A stretch of 64,000 nt of DNA, from contig JAJOHG010000047.1 of assembly GCA_021029095.1 (NCBI GenBank), positions 1 through 64,000 of the forward strand, given 5' to 3'. A model generated the notes under the pieces. It saw only the letters and a program-made list of their open reading frames with translations. It had not been told where the DNA came from and did no database searches. This DNA is from Phellopilus nigrolimitatus. Lineage: Eukaryota > Basidiomycota > Agaricomycetes > Hymenochaetales > Hymenochaetaceae. Shown here piece by piece: positions 22,401-32,884 of the stretch. The position numbers were made by a program, and so were the translations under genes. The first letter of the stretch is position 1; every line of letters begins with the position of its first letter.

Positions 22401-22728
22401 CAGCGAGCAAGACACAAAACCCAACAACAATAACCAACATTCTTTCCCTAACATTATCCCCGACAGACCCCATGAGAAACATTGAGATAATTCACCCTTC
22501 CTACATCTGAGGACCTCTTTGACCCTGCTCTAAAGTGACCCTGTTGACCTCGGCCTCCCAACGGCGACGACGCAAGCAAATCCGTGATCTACCTGCTTCA
22601 GGCTGTGTGGGACATGTCCCCACACACACCTACCAAGTTACAGGGCCATCCGATGTCTCCTTGCAAAGATATGGGTGTTTGACCCCGAGGCGAAGATATG
22701 TACATATCTTGAGGCTTCCAGGTACTAG
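19440..22728. mobile_element. Repetitive element with four ~720-bp tandem units and a palindrome-CTAG end
   Basis: Four imperfect units share three blocks. One is an A-run, GGCGCGCC-type core and T-run palindrome followed by gcctgggaaagcacttcc (cores near 19549, 20255, 20977 and 21838). The second is tttgacccccaaaaaaccagg (about 19896, 20611, 21332, with a divergent form at 22193). The third is aggtcaaatgctcctccaca (about 20088, 20809, 22384). Spacing is 720 bp between the first units and about 860 bp before the last. No transposase or long frame is present. The 3' end carries the 18-bp palindrome aagatatgtacatatctt (22693-22710), and after 14 bp CTAG (22725-22728). That layout resembles non-autonomous Helitron 3' ends, but the following base here is G, not T, and no TC 5' end was identified. 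Confidence 0.6.
19478..19532. repeat. Nested inverted repeat with a 24-bp perfect palindrome
   Basis: Outer arms gttatgtaat (19478-19487) and attacataac (19523-19532) are exact reverse complements. Between them, 19494-19517 is a perfect 24-bp palindrome centred on gcgcatgcgc. The arm sequence recurs once per unit beside the GGCGCGCC palindrome. Confidence 0.9.
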
Positions 22729-22740
22729 GTCCTCAAGTAG

Positions 22741-23058
22741 TTTGTGGGCACGCTTCCCCCGCCAGAGACGTTTGACGGTGCATTTGTTTTGTCCTTTATG
22801 TGGAGAATGTTTTTAATCATCATAGGTATTGTCGCATTTGTATGTCCTGCTTTTCGTACAGATAACCTTATGCGAGTCTTTCGCAATGCAGTGATCACTG
22901 GTTCCGACACCACGCGCTCACGCTCTCCTTCGACGGCTCTTCGTCCACATAAGTACCTTCTTAAATACTCTGTGCCTCGATTGATAAGTGTCTCTGTCTC
23001 GCATTCCCCGGACTATGGCACCTACCATGGACCGGGTGGACGAGGTGGAAGGTACTGA
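22741..23058 (+). pseudogene. Detached RNA14 C-terminal exons
   Basis: A splice-acceptor-like caagtag (22734-22740) precedes FVGTLPPPETFDG. After an intron-like gap come AFRTDNLMRVFRNAVITG, a Ser/Arg-rich linker, and SPDYGTYHGPGGRGGRY with a TGA stop at 23056-23058. This matches the C-terminal Monkeytail-like region of basidiomycete RNA14 (LPPP..FDGP.FRTDDLM..FRNAVIP, ending in a Gly/Arg-rich tail), as recalled. It lies 12 bp after the CTAG end of the repetitive element and on the opposite strand to the RNA14 body at 9.2-10.5 kb. It could be the missing end of that copy or part of another copy. Confidence 0.72.
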
Positions 23059-23639
23059 ATTCGGAAAAGCACGCTTGTCGTAACGTAGTACATGAAGTAA
23101 GATCGTATGAACAGTCTCGAGTCTCGATGAACATCTCTTGATCCACAAAACCTTGAGTGAACATAAATGACAGTACTAAATCTATCTTTGGATCCTATGA
23201 AAATGTTTATCCTGAGACCACTCATTACGAAGTAATACTGGGATGCTCAACAGTCGCTCCACCTGGCGCACTGCATGCGCCTCGCTGCACTGTATGACAC
23301 CTTGCATTGAGCAGAACCTGCTGCGCATCATCTGGTCGTAGTCTGTCTTCGAGATCGAGCATGTCGCGGAGCAGTTCAAGCAGCGCCAGTGATTATTTCA
23401 ACGTGTCCTTGCAAGTTGGTCTAGTATTCATATGTGTCACCATAGCGTGACCTGACTTGTTACAAAGTAACTAAAAGAATTACATAAACACATATAATAG
23501 TATATTTGTCACATATGTGTTACAAAAAGCCGCTTTTTGTCACTGTAACAGACTATATACTTCCCTGGGAATATTTCTCTTTTAGTTAACTGAACCCCAG
23601 AGGCCTCGCCCTAACCAGCACCCCCCGGTAAAAAACCAT
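23059..23639. other. AT-rich spacer with small inverted repeats, no gene
   Basis: Positions 23180-23400 contain short frames without recognisable similarity. Positions 23455-23560 are AT-rich with inverted motifs: gttacaaagtaac, cacatatgtg, and acaaaaagccgctttttgt. They could be the remains of a small inverted-repeat transposon, but no ends were defined. Confidence 0.35.
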
Positions 23640-23994
23640 ATATAATCGGGGTCAAATGCTCCTCCACAACGAGCAAGACACAAAACCCAACAACAATAAC
23701 CAACATTCTTTTCGTAACATTATCCCCGACAGACCCCATGAGAAACATTGAGAGAATTTACCCTTCCTACATCTGAGAACCTCTTTGACCCCGCTCTAAA
23801 GTGACCCTGTTGACCTCGGCCTCCCAATGGCGACGACGCAAGCAAATCCGTGATCTACCTGCTTCAGGCTGTGTGGGACATGTCCCGACACACACCTACC
23901 AAGTTACAGGGCCATCTGATGTCTCCTTGCAAAGATATGGATGTTTGACCCCGAGGCGAAGATATGTACATATCTTGAGGCTTCCAGGTACTAG
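23640..23994. mobile_element. 5'-truncated second copy of the CTAG-ended element
   Basis: Almost identical to 22373-22728, starting at aatcggggtcaaatgctcc and ending with the same 18-bp palindrome (23959-23976) and CTAG (23991-23994). A handful of substitutions separate the two (for example ccccaca/cccgaca and gggtgttt/ggatgttt). The next base is T, as expected after a Helitron end. The 474-bp satellite begins on that base. Confidence 0.75.
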
Positions 23995-26900
23995 TGTTTT
24001 GTCAAATTCCCTTTGGCGGAGTTTCTGAAAAACTTTGTAAACGGGTTGGACATGCCTGAATCATCCTGGATCATGTTCTCCCCGAGTCTCAAATGAATCG
24101 GAACACAACGGAATCATGTATGGCCGTTTGTCTCTGAATCGTGAATCGGGATTTTCTTACCTGTGCAAAATCGAGTTTTAACTTGTGTCGGGTGAGTTGA
24201 AGCTGGCGATACTGTGTTGATTCGATCATTTCGATTACGAACAACTTCTGATTTCCTTGCACGTCTATGTTTTCGACTCGGGTTTCACTCACCACCGGCT
24301 GTCGCCACTACATTCCGGGTATCGGGGGAGCAAAACTGGATTCGTTTCTTTTTGGGGAGTTGGTTCTGGATCAAAATTCTGAGCTGAATCCGAATCCGAA
24401 AACGGCTGCCTTTTTGGGAACGTGATCTTGCATTCCGCATTTTGTATTCTGTCTGCACTCGTAAACTGTGTTTTGTCAAATTCCCTTTGGCGGAGTTTCT
24501 GAAAAACTTCGTAAACGGGTTGGACATGCCTGAATCATCCTGGATCATGTTCTCCCCGAGTCTCAAATGAATCGGAACACAACGGAATCATGTATGGCCG
24601 TTTGTCTCTGAATCGTGAATCGGGATTTTCTTACCTGTGCAAAATCGAGTTTTAACTTGTGTCGGGTGAGTTGAAGCTGGCGATACTGTGTTGATTCGAT
24701 CATTTCGATTACGAACAACTTCTGATTTCCTTGCACGTCTATGTTTTCGACTCGGGTTTCACTCACCACCGGCTGTCGCCACTACATTCCGGGTATCGGG
24801 GGAGCAAAACTGGATTCGTTTCTTTTTGGGGAGTTGGTTCTGGATCAAAATTCTGAGCTGAATCCGAATCCGAAAACGGCTGCCTTTTTGGGAACGTGAT
24901 CTTGCATTCCGCATTTTGTATTCTGTCTGCACTCGTAAACTGTGTTTTGTCAAATTCCCTTTGGCGGAGTTTCTGAAAAACTTCGTAAACGGGTTGGACA
25001 TGCCTGAATCATCCTGGATCATGTTCTCCCCGAGTCTCAAATGAATCGGAACACAACGGAATCATGTATGGCCGTTTGTCTCTGAATCGTGAATCGGGAT
25101 TTTCTTACCTGTGCAAAATCGAGTTTTAACTTGTGTCGGGTGAGTTGAAGCTGGCGATACTGTGTTGATTCGATCATTTCGATTACGAACAACTTCTGAT
25201 TTCCTTGCACGTCTATGTTTTCGACTCGGGTTTCACTCACCACCGGCTGTCGCCACTACATTCCGGGTATCGGGGGAGCAAAACTGGATTCGTTTCTTTT
25301 TGGGGAGTTGGTTCTGGATCAAAATTCTGAGCTGAATCCGAATCCGAAAACGGCTGCCTTTTTGGGAACGTGATCTTGCATTCCGCATTTTGTATTCTGT
25401 CTGCACTCGTAAACTGTGTTTTGTCAAATTCCCTTTGGCGGAGTTTCTGAAAAACTTCGTAAACGGGTTGGACATGCCTGAATCATCCTGGATCATGTTC
25501 TCCCCGAGTCTCAAATGAATCGGAACACAACGGAATCATGTATGGCCGTTTGTCTCTGAATCGTGAATCGGGATTTTCTTACCTGTGCAAAATCGAGTTT
25601 TAACTTGTGTCGGGTGAGTTGAAGCTGGCGATACTGTGTTGATTCGATCATTTCGATTACGAACAACTTCTGATTTCCTTGCACGTCTATGTTTTCGACT
25701 CGGGTTTCACTCACCACCGGCTGTCGCCACTACATTCCGGGTATCGGGGGAGCAAAACTGGATTCGTTTCTTTTTGGGGAGTTGGTTCTGGATCAAAATT
25801 CTGAGCTGAATCCGAATCCGAAAACGGCTGCCTTTTTGGGAACGTGATCTTGCATTCCGCATTTTGTATTCTGTCTGCACTCGTAAACTGTGTTTTGTCA
25901 AATTCCCTTTGGCGGAGTTTCTGAAAAACTTCGTAAACGGGTTGGACATGCCTGAATCATCCTGGATCATGTTCTCCCCGAGTCTCAAATGAATCGGAAC
26001 ACAACGGAATCATGTATGGCCGTTTGTCTCTGAATCGTGAATCGGGATTTTCTTACCTGTGCAAAATCGAGTTTTAACTTGTGTCGGGTGAGTTGAAGCT
26101 GGCGATACTGTGTTGATTCGATCATTTCGATTACGAACAACTTCTGATTTCCTTGCACGTCTATGTTTTCGACTCGGGTTTCACTCACCACCGGCTGTCG
26201 CCACTACATTCCGGGTATCGGGGGAGCAAAACTGGATTCGTTTCTTTTTGGGGAGTTGGTTCTGGATCAAAATTCTGAGCTGAATCCGAATCCGAAAACG
26301 GCTGCCTTTTTGGGAACGTGATCTTGCATTCCGCATTTTGTATTCTGTCTGCACTCGTAAACTGTGTTTTGTCAAATTCCCTTTGGCGGAGTTTCTGAAA
26401 AACTTCGTAAACGGGTTGGACATGCCTGAATCATCCTGGATCATGTTCTCCCCGAGTCTCAAATGAATCGGAACACAACGGAATCATGTATGGCCGTTTG
26501 TCTCTGAATCGTGAATCGGGATTTTCTTACCTGTGCAAAATCGAGTTTTAACTTGTGTCGGGTGAGTTGAAGCTGGCGATACTGTGTTGATTCGATCATT
26601 TCGATTACGAACAACTTCTGATTTCCTTGCACGTCTATGTTTTCGACTCGGGTTTCACTCACCACCGGCTGTCGCCACTACATTCCGGGTATCGGGGGAG
26701 CAAAACTGGATTCGTTTCTTTTTGGGGAGTTGGTTCTGGATCAAAATTCTGAGCTGAATCCGAATCCGAAAACGGCTGCCTTTTTGGGAACGTGATCTTG
26801 CATTCCGCATTTTGTATTCTGTCTGCACTCGTAAACTGTGTTTTGTCAAATTCCCTTTGGCGGAGTTTCTGAAAAACTTCGTAAACGGGTTGGACATGCC

Positions 26901-29900
26901 TGAATCATCCTGGATCATGTTCTCCCCGAGTCTCAAATGAATCGGAACACAACGGAATCATGTATGGCCGTTTGTCTCTGAATCGTGAATCGGGATTTTC
27001 TTACCTGTGCAAAATCGAGTTTTAACTTGTGTCGGGTGAGTTGAAGCTGGCGATACTGTGTTGATTCGATCATTTCGATTACGAACAACTTCTGATTTCC
27101 TTGCACGTCTATGTTTTCGACTCGGGTTTCACTCACCACCGGCTGTCGCCACTACATTCCGGGTATCGGGGGAGCAAAACTGGATTCGTTTCTTTTTGGG
27201 GAGTTGGTTCTGGATCAAAATTCTGAGCTGAATCCGAATCCGAAAACGGCTGCCTTTTTGGGAACGTGATCTTGCATTCCGCATTTTGTATTCTGTCTGC
27301 ACTCGTAAACTGTGTTTTGTCAAATTCCCTTTGGCGGAGTTTCTGAAAAACTTCGTAAACGGGTTGGACATGCCTGAATCATCCTGGATCATGTTCTCCC
27401 CGAGTCTCAAATGAATCGGAACACAACGGAATCATGTATGGCCGTTTGTCTCTGAATCGTGAATCGGGATTTTCTTACCTGTGCAAAATCGAGTTTTAAC
27501 TTGTGTCGGGTGAGTTGAAGCTGGCGATACTGTGTTGATTCGATCATTTCGATTACGAACAACTTCTGATTTCCTTGCACGTCTATGTTTTCGACTCGGG
27601 TTTCACTCACCACCGGCTGTCGCCACTACATTCCGGGTATCGGGGGAGCAAAACTGGATTCGTTTCTTTTTGGGGAGTTGGTTCTGGATCAAAATTCTGA
27701 GCTGAATCCGAATCCGAAAACGGCTGCCTTTTTGGGAACGTGATCTTGCATTCCGCATTTTGTATTCTGTCTGCACTCGTAAACTGTGTTTTGTCAAATT
27801 CCCTTTGGCGGAGTTTCTGAAAAACTTCGTAAACGGGTTGGACATGCCTGAATCATCCTGGATCATGTTCTCCCCGAGTCTCAAATGAATCGGAACACAA
27901 CGGAATCATGTATGGCCGTTTGTCTCTGAATCGTGAATCGGGATTTTCTTACCTGTGCAAAATCGAGTTTTAACTTGTGTCGGGTGAGTTGAAGCTGGCG
28001 ATACTGTGTTGATTCGATCATTTCGATTACGAACAACTTCTGATTTCCTTGCACGTCTATGTTTTCGACTCGGGTTTCACTCACCACCGGCTGTCGCCAC
28101 TACATTCCGGGTATCGGGGGAGCAAAACTGGATTCGTTTCTTTTTGGGGAGTTGGTTCTGGATCAAAATTCTGAGCTGAATCCGAATCCGAAAACGGCTG
28201 CCTTTTTGGGAACGTGATCTTGCATTCCGCATTTTGTATTCTGTCTGCACTCGTAAACTGTGTTTTGTCAAATTCCCTTTGGCGGAGTTTCTGAAAAACT
28301 TCGTAAACGGGTTGGACATGCCTGAATCATCCTGGATCATGTTCTCCCCGAGTCTCAAATGAATCGGAACACAACGGAATCATGTATGGCCGTTTGTCTC
28401 TGAATCGTGAATCGGGATTTTCTTACCTGTGCAAAATCGAGTTTTAACTTGTGTCGGGTGAGTTGAAGCTGGCGATACTGTGTTGATTCGATCATTTCGA
28501 TTACGAACAACTTCTGATTTCCTTGCACGTCTATGTTTTCGACTCGGGTTTCACTCACCACCGGCTGTCGCCACTACATTCCGGGTATCGGGGGAGCAAA
28601 ACTGGATTCGTTTCTTTTTGGGGAGTTGGTTCTGGATCAAAATTCTGAGCTGAATCCGAATCCGAAAACGGCTGCCTTTTTGGGAACGTGATCTTGCATT
28701 CCGCATTTTGTATTCTGTCTGCACTCGTAAACTGTGTTTTGTCAAATTCCCTTTGGCGGAGTTTCTGAAAAACTTCGTAAACGGGTTGGACATGCCTGAA
28801 TCATCCTGGATCATGTTCTCCCCGAGTCTCAAATGAATCGGAACACAACGGAATCATGTATGGCCGTTTGTCTCTGAATCGTGAATCGGGATTTTCTTAC
28901 CTGTGCAAAATCGAGTTTTAACTTGTGTCGGGTGAGTTGAAGCTGGCGATACTGTGTTGATTCGATCATTTCGATTACGAACAACTTCTGATTTCCTTGC
29001 ACGTCTATGTTTTCGACTCGGGTTTCACTCACCACCGGCTGTCGCCACTACATTCCGGGTATCGGGGGAGCAAAACTGGATTCGTTTCTTTTTGGGGAGT
29101 TGGTTCTGGATCAAAATTCTGAGCTGAATCCGAATCCGAAAACGGCTGCCTTTTTGGGAACGTGATCTTGCATTCCGCATTTTGTATTCTGTCTGCACTC
29201 GTAAACTGTGTTTTGTCAAATTCCCTTTGGCGGAGTTTCTGAAAAACTTTGTAAACGGGTTGGACATGCCTGAATCATCCTGGATCATGTTCTCCCCGAG
29301 TCTCAAATGAATCGGAACACAACGGAATCATGTATGGCCGTTTGTCTCTGAATCGTGAATCGGGATTTTCTTACCTGTGCAAAATCGAGTTTTAACTTGT
29401 GTCGGGTGAGTTGAAGCTGGCGATACTGTGTTGATTCGATCATTTCGATTACGAACAACTTCTGATTTCCTTGCACGTCTATGTTTTCGACTCGGGTTTC
29501 ACTCACCACCGGCTGTCGCCACTACATTCCGGGTATCGGGGGAGCAAAACTGGATTCGTTTCTTTTTGGGGAGTTGGTTCTGGATCAAAATTCTGAGCTG
29601 AATCCGAATCCGAAAACGGCTGCCTTTTTGGGAACGTGATCTTGCATTCCGCATTTTGTATTCTGTCTGCACTCGTAAACTGTGTTTTGTCAAATTCCCT
29701 TTGGCGGAGTTTCTGAAAAACTTTGTAAACGGGTTGGACATGCCTGAATCATCCTGGATCATGTTCTCCCCGAGTCTCAAATGAATCGGAACACAACGGA
29801 ATCATGTATGGCCGTTTGTCTCTGAATCGTGAATCGGGATTTTCTTACCTGTGCAAAATCGAGTTTTAACTTGTGTCGGGTGAGTTGAAGCTGGCGATAC

Positions 29901-30825
29901 TGTGTTGATTCGATCATTTCGATTACGAACAACTTCTGATTTCCTTGCACGTCTATGTTTCGACTCGGGTTTCACTCACCACCGGCTGTCGCCACTACAT
30001 TCCGGGTATCGGGGGAGCAAAACTGGATTCGTTTCTTTTTGGGGAGTTGGTTCTGGATCAAAATTCTGAGCTGAATCCGAATCCGAAAACGTTGCTGCCT
30101 TTTTGGGAACGTGATCTTGCATTCCGCATTTTGTATTCTGTCTGCACTCGTAAACTGTGTTTTGTCAAATTCCCTTTGGCGGAGTTTCTGAAAAACTTCG
30201 TAAACGGGTTGGACATGCCTGAATCATCCTGGATCATGTTCTCCCCGAGTCTCAAATGAATCGGAACACAACGGAATCATGTATGGCCGTTTGTCTCTGA
30301 ATCGTGAATCGGGATTTTCTTACCTGTGCAAAATCGAGTTTTAACTTGTGTCGGGTGAGTTGAAGCTGGCGATACTGTGTTGATTCGATCATTTCGATTA
30401 CGAACAACTTCTGATTTCCTTGCACGTCTATGTTTTCGACTCGGGTTTCACTCACCACCGGCTGTCGCCACTACATTCCGGGTATCGGGGGAGCAAAACT
30501 GGATTCGTTTCTTTTTGGGGAGTTGGTTCTGGATCAAAATTCTGAGCTGAATCCGAATCCGAAAACGGCTGCCTTTTTGGGAACGTGATCTTGCATTCCG
30601 CATTTTGTATTCTGTCTGCACTCGTAAACTGTGTTTTGTCAAATTCCCTTTGGCGGAGTTTCTGAAAAACTTCGTAAACGGGTTGGACATGCCTGAATCA
30701 TCCTGGATCATGTTCTCCCCGAGTCTCAAATGAATCGGAACACAACGGAATCATGTATGGCCGTTTGTCTCTGAATCGTGAATCGGGATTTTCTTACCTG
30801 TGCAAAATCGAGTTTTAACTTGTGT
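23995..30825. repeat. Satellite array, 474-bp unit x 14.4 copies
   Basis: The unit starting tgttttgtcaaattcccttt is repeated head-to-tail with an exact 474-bp period and virtually no divergence. Visible variants are a C-to-T change at 24036, 29250 and 29724 (exact multiples of 474 apart), a 1-bp deletion near 29957 (atgtttcg for atgttttcg) and a 2-bp insertion near 30092. The last unit breaks off at 30825. Each unit contains two open minus-strand frames (about 93 and 68 codons, non-ATG starts, different frames, overlapping by 11 bp). It also has two strong donor-like sites on that strand, cacag/gtaaga and ccggtg/gtgagt. I recognise no protein. Homogeneity implies recent amplification or ongoing gene conversion. 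Confidence 0.95.
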
Positions 30826-31249
30826 TTATTGATTCAATTTTTTTCTTTTTTCTTTTTTCTTTTTTTTACTTTTTGTTCCCCGCATATTTATTCCCTTCTC
30901 GGAGTACACGCAGTGGAGAGTAGGAGAGAGAGAGAGAGGAAGCTTATGTATGTTATGATAGAATGTTGAGTCCCGCTTGGAAGACCGGCCGCATGCTTCC
31001 TCTTTCTCCTCCGTTGCGCGTCCAAACACAGCGTTGTGATGTTCCACGGACGTCGCGCCCGCCATGCCCATACTTAACGACGGGCAGTGGTGGCGCCCTA
31101 ATGGCCCACCCACCATCGCCGATGCGTACAGGCTGCACCCGTGCCTGTTCCGCCGCTCGTGCCGTGCCATGCGCCCCTGCCGGTCGAGGAGCATGTCCCC
31201 GCGCCGGTGCACCCTGCCGATTGGCTAGTTCTGGCTCTACGATACGCAA
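30826..31249. other. Low-complexity junction after the satellite
   Basis: A T-rich tract (30836-30872) and a GA run (about 30921-30938) follow the abrupt end of the array. Positions 30960-31250 are GC-rich with Gly/Pro/Arg-rich frames on both strands and no recognised gene. The NUP192 relic begins on the far side. Confidence 0.5.
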
Positions 31250-32850
31250 GCAGCTCGCACTCACCATGCATGAAACCGAAGAAGTTTACCGAAGCTGTGT
31301 AAATGTTTTCGCGGACGAGTCCCTGCCTGTTCTTGTCCATAATGCAGTCTAGTATATGGCAAAGTAATGTTGTTGTTCTCTCCTCCGGCAAAGCACTCGA
31401 ATCTAGCGAATCTCCACAAGAAAGCAAGTATGCCTGACACCGTGCTTCCCGCAACTTAGTAATGAGTAAAAAGAGCACCTCGGAAAGAAGGATAGCAGAT
31501 GAGTCAGGTAAGGCGGTGATGCGAATCGCTGGTGGGAGGACGTGCAGCAAATCGAAAATGATGTCTTTGCGCAGGTCGTGCGCAATACGACCGAAGCATT
31601 TCATGAGTACGACATTGGCCAGTCGCTTTCACAACTCGTAACTGATGTTGAGCGCAAACTGGACCTCGCGCCACTTGTTTTCTAACTCAGCTTTCCAAGA
31701 TATACCTTGGCGTCGAGCAGCATGTTGTGGGCCGTGCTGGCGATTTGACCTTGGCGCATAAACGTCCTGCGGGCGTTGCTGAGGAGCTCGAAAAGGCCTC
31801 TGTGATCGACGACCTCACATCCGTTTTCATCCGCACGAACACAAAACTGCAGGTTAAGTGTCGTATGGAACTGCAAGTCGACGGGTGTAACAGTGACACA
31901 TTGTCATGCCACTCAAATTCCAACGACTGGAAGAGCTCGATAAGGCGAATCTGCGACTGGCTGACATCGTTGAATGGCCGAAAATATCATGCTCCCAATC
32001 GCTCTCTGATTTATGATACGAGTCTGTGGTGCCGAAGAGCAGATCCAGGAGGTCCTTGACGCGTTGGTTCTGGCCCTTGTTCGTCAGCTCGTGCAGCTCC
32101 AGCGATGCAAGATCCAGCAACCAGGAACGGATTCTGAGGAAGGCCTTCATTGTCGCGCATGTCGTGGCGACGCGGGACCCATCAACGTAAAGCACTTCAA
32201 TAAATGGAGTCTCGAAGGGAGCGTGCACGGCCATCGAGGCCAGGTGGCGAGCGAAAAAGTCCTAGCATATCTGGAGATAAAACATTAGGGACGAACTTGT
32301 ACGCGGATGTTCGCACAGCTGATAAATGAGCTTGTACAACAGCTCAGCTAGGACGGGCTGGCTCTCGAATAGCGGGATTGCCTTTCCCGCTCTGCGCTTT
32401 TTCCTTTCGTTCCCCTTCCCATTACCGTTCAGCCTCGGCCCACCCGTGTTCAGCAGGTAGAGCACAGCATGCAGACAAACCTCCCTCGACCCGAGAGCGT
32501 GCGGGTCCTGAATCTGTGCATCGGGTGCTATCTTTCCGAACAACAGCAGAAATGTTAGGAAGACTTGTTATGCTTCGTGCCACGGAGCAAGAGATCCAGA
32601 ATTGCCACCCGGATAGCCTGCGTGAACAGGTCCTGCTGGTCCTCGAGGTCCTGCGCGCCAACGCCCGTCCAGAGGTACGTCCACTCCTCAGCCGCGCCAA
32701 CATCATCAGCAGAGTCAGAAGCCAGCAAGCGAACAAAGCCGTCAAGTATGATCGTCGACTGTGAACTGCGCTCGATGAAAGCGGCAATGTTTTGGAATGA
32801 AGGGGACTGCGAGAGCGAAGCCAGGATTTTGATGGCGAGGAACATGGTCT
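31250..32850 (-). pseudogene. NUP192 (NUP205-like inner-ring nucleoporin) fragment
   Basis: Minus-strand pieces in changing frames follow the order of a fungal Nup192, an alpha-solenoid scaffold of the nuclear pore inner ring. They are FLAIKILASLSQSPSFQN, ILDGFVRLLASDSADDVGA, IRVAILDLLLRGT, FGKIAPDAQIQDPHALGS, YKLIYQLCEHPRTSS, VEVLYVDGSRV-like IEVLYVDGSRVATTCATMK with FLRIRSWLLDLASLELHELTN, RVKDLLDLLFGTTDSYHKSE, ENGCEVVDHRGLFELLSNAR and FDLLHVLPPAIRITALPD with LDCIMDKNRQGLVRENIYTA. About 500 of roughly 1,900-2,000 residues are present, with no start or end of the gene. Multiple frame breaks show decay. Confidence 0.8.
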
Positions 32851-32884
32851 CTTAGGTTGTAGGGAAGTTGACGTACGAGCTAAT

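Noticed and set aside
24089..30729. Repeated 93- and 68-codon frames in the satellite as genuine proteins
   Set aside because: They start at non-ATG codons, are copied only because the satellite is copied, and match no family I know. Treated as satellite sequence.
19440..30825. CRISPR array
   Set aside because: Tandem units of 720 and 474 bp have no short repeat/unique spacer pattern, and the genome is fungal.
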